Shown here in pieces: positions 4,969-5,800 of a stretch of 5,800 nt of DNA; position 1 is the first letter of the stretch, and each line of letters starts with the position of its first letter. This DNA is from Bryobacterales bacterium (GTDB lineage: Bacteria; Acidobacteriota; Terriglobia; Bryobacterales; Bryobacteraceae), in assembly GCA_003142355.1 (NCBI GenBank), contig PLMF01000264.1, forward strand, positions 36,641-42,440, in the 5' to 3' direction. A program made the position numbers and the translations under genes. The notes below the pieces were generated by a model that searched no databases, had not been told where the DNA came from, and saw only the letters and a program-made list of their open reading frames with translations.

Positions 4969-5337
4969 ATGAACAAAGTAGAAGTCTTCGATCCCCCGAT
5001 GTGCTGCTCAACTGGTGTGTGCGGCCCGAGTGTCGATCCGGCGCTGGCCCGTTTTTCGTCCGATCTCCACTGGCTGGCGAACCAGAGAATCGCAGTCGAG
5101 CGCTACAACCTCGCCCAGCAGCCGCAGGCTTTCGCCGCCAGCGAAGTCGTCAAGACGGTCCTCAAGCAGTACGGGAACGAGTGCCTGCCCCTGATCTTGC
5201 TGAATGGTGCGGTGATCAGCAAAGGCTGCTACCCGACTCGGGACGAATTGGCGCGACTGACTGGCGTCGAACCGGAGCAGCCGGGCCAGGCGCAGACCGG
5301 CGCGAAACTGCCGGTGATCAACACGCGGTGCTGTTAG
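4969..5337 (+). CDS. arsD: Arsenic metallochaperone ArsD
   Basis: The 122-residue protein closely matches plasmid R773-type ArsD. It opens with VEVFDPPMCCSTGVCG at 4-19, which contains the essential As(III)-binding Cys12, Cys13 and Cys18, followed by a thioredoxin-like fold with ERYNLAQQP at 44-52 and CLPLILLNG at 72-80. ArsD takes As(III)/Sb(III) in the cytosol and hands it to ArsA, raising its ATPase activity and the efflux rate. The C-terminus ends in Cys121-Cys122. The additional vicinal pair found before this in R773 ArsD is missing here, though that pair is not needed for chaperone activity. Extra cysteines are at 72 and 87. The gene lies 52 bases after arsR and 11 bases before arsA, the classic arsRDA order. 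Confidence 0.96.
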   Translation: MNKVEVFDPPMCCSTGVCGPSVDPALARFSSDLHWLANQRIAVERYNLAQQPQAFAASEVVKTVLKQYGNECLPLILLNGAVISKGCYPTRDELARLTGVEPEQPGQAQTGAKLPVINTRCC

Positions 5338-5348
5338 GCAGGCTCAAC

Positions 5349-5800
5349 ATGACGACGGAGAGTACGACCGGCTTCCTGGAGCATGCTACACGCATTCTCT
5401 TCTTCACAGGCAAGGGCGGCGTTGGCAAAACATCGCTCGCCTGTGCAGCGTCGGTGTCAATGGCCCAGCAGGGCCAGAAGGTGCTACTGGTCAGCACGGA
5501 CCCGGCATCGAATCTCGACGAGGTTCTGGGCGTCCGGCTGTCCGGTGCGCCGACCGCGATTCCCGGCGCCGCGGGACTGTTCGCGCTGAACATCGATCCG
5601 GAAGCGGCCGCAAAGGCCTACCGGGATCGGGTGATCGGGCCCTACCGCGGAGTGCTCCCCGAAGCCTCCCTCAACAGCATGGAAGAGCAGCTATCCGGCG
5701 CATGCACGGTTGAGATCGCCGCTTTCGACGAATTCACCAAACTGCTTGGCGATGCCCAGGCGACCGCGGGATTCGATCACATCATCTTCGACACGGCTCC
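5349..5800 (+). CDS. arsA: Arsenite/antimonite efflux ATPase ArsA, N-terminal part (runs off window)
   Basis: From ATG 5349 the frame stays open to the window end, giving 150 complete codons. The deviant Walker A GKGGVGKTS is at 21-29, VSTDPASNL at 48-56, the metalloid-site segment QLSGACTVEIAAFDEF at 114-129 with Cys119 (equivalent to Cys113 of R773 ArsA), and the sequence breaks at FDHIIFDTA (142-150), the start of the DTAP switch region. ArsA is a cytosolic ATPase that accepts As(III)/Sb(III) from ArsD and drives the membrane permease ArsB or Acr3. Its start has AGG (5340-5342) 6 bases upstream within AGGCAGG. Bacterial ArsA usually has two such ATPase halves in about 580 residues; whether this one does cannot be seen. 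The permease and any arsC must lie beyond the window. Confidence 0.96.
   Translation, partial: MTTESTTGFLEHATRILFFTGKGGVGKTSLACAASVSMAQQGQKVLLVSTDPASNLDEVLGVRLSGAPTAIPGAAGLFALNIDPEAAAKAYRDRVIGPYRGVLPEASLNSMEEQLSGACTVEIAAFDEFTKLLGDAQATAGFDHIIFDTA

Noticed and set aside
4944..4972. TTGACG at 4944-4949 as the -35 of a separate arsD promoter
   Set aside because: The position 17 bases downstream (4967-4972) is a poor -10 that overlaps the arsD start codon, so no usable promoter is seen.
4446..4976. Minus-strand open frame of 176 codons over arsR
   Set aside because: It is antisense to a convincing arsR, covers its promoter, and shows no domain or ribosome site.
5318..5593. Short frames on both strands over the arsA start
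   Set aside because: The arsA frame has the P-loop and the DPASN segment at the expected positions; the other frames are shadows.

Overview
The window is GC-rich with very tightly packed genes. It falls into two blocks that face each other across a small intergenic hairpin region. The GC content, the short overlapping housekeeping genes and an exported DUF1326 protein suggest a soil-type bacterium, possibly an acidobacterium of the Solibacter/Bryobacter kind. This placement is an impression from gene content and protein style, not a computed one.

Left block (1-3642, + strand): the 3' end of a PP2C/SpoIIE-type phosphatase, then nnrD (NAD(P)HX repair), tsaE (tRNA t6A synthesis ATPase), an enoyl-ACP-reductase-like SDR with the Y-x6-K active site of FabL/FabI, and an exported calcineurin-like phosphoesterase of the CPPED1 type. 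Successive genes overlap by 4, 26 and 4 bases or are 4 bases apart, so this is almost certainly one translationally coupled operon. The functions are metabolite repair, tRNA modification and lipid synthesis; no single pathway joins them.

Middle (3643-3701): the left operon converges on a minus-strand gene. The gap holds two adjacent perfect stem-loops (7 bp and 9 bp stems, tetraloops CTCC and CTCA), either a bidirectional transcription barrier or a copy of a palindromic intergenic repeat. The minus-strand gene (4391-3702) encodes an exported DUF1326 protein of unknown function.

Right block (4392-5800): a 126-base, relatively AT-rich divergent promoter region, then arsR, arsD and the first 150 codons of arsA, which runs off the end. 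This is an arsenic/antimony resistance operon: ArsR represses, ArsD passes As(III)/Sb(III) to the ArsA ATPase, and ArsA would energise an efflux permease that must lie downstream if the system is complete. Candidate ArsR operator palindromes lie in the arsR promoter, with a related one in front of arsD.

I see no clear novel multi-gene system. The best leads are the double hairpin, the repeated TCGT-N6-ACGA palindrome in the ars operon, the mixed FabL/FabI character of the reductase, and the DUF1326 gene divergent from arsR. No tRNA, rRNA, CRISPR, insertion sequence or attachment site was seen.
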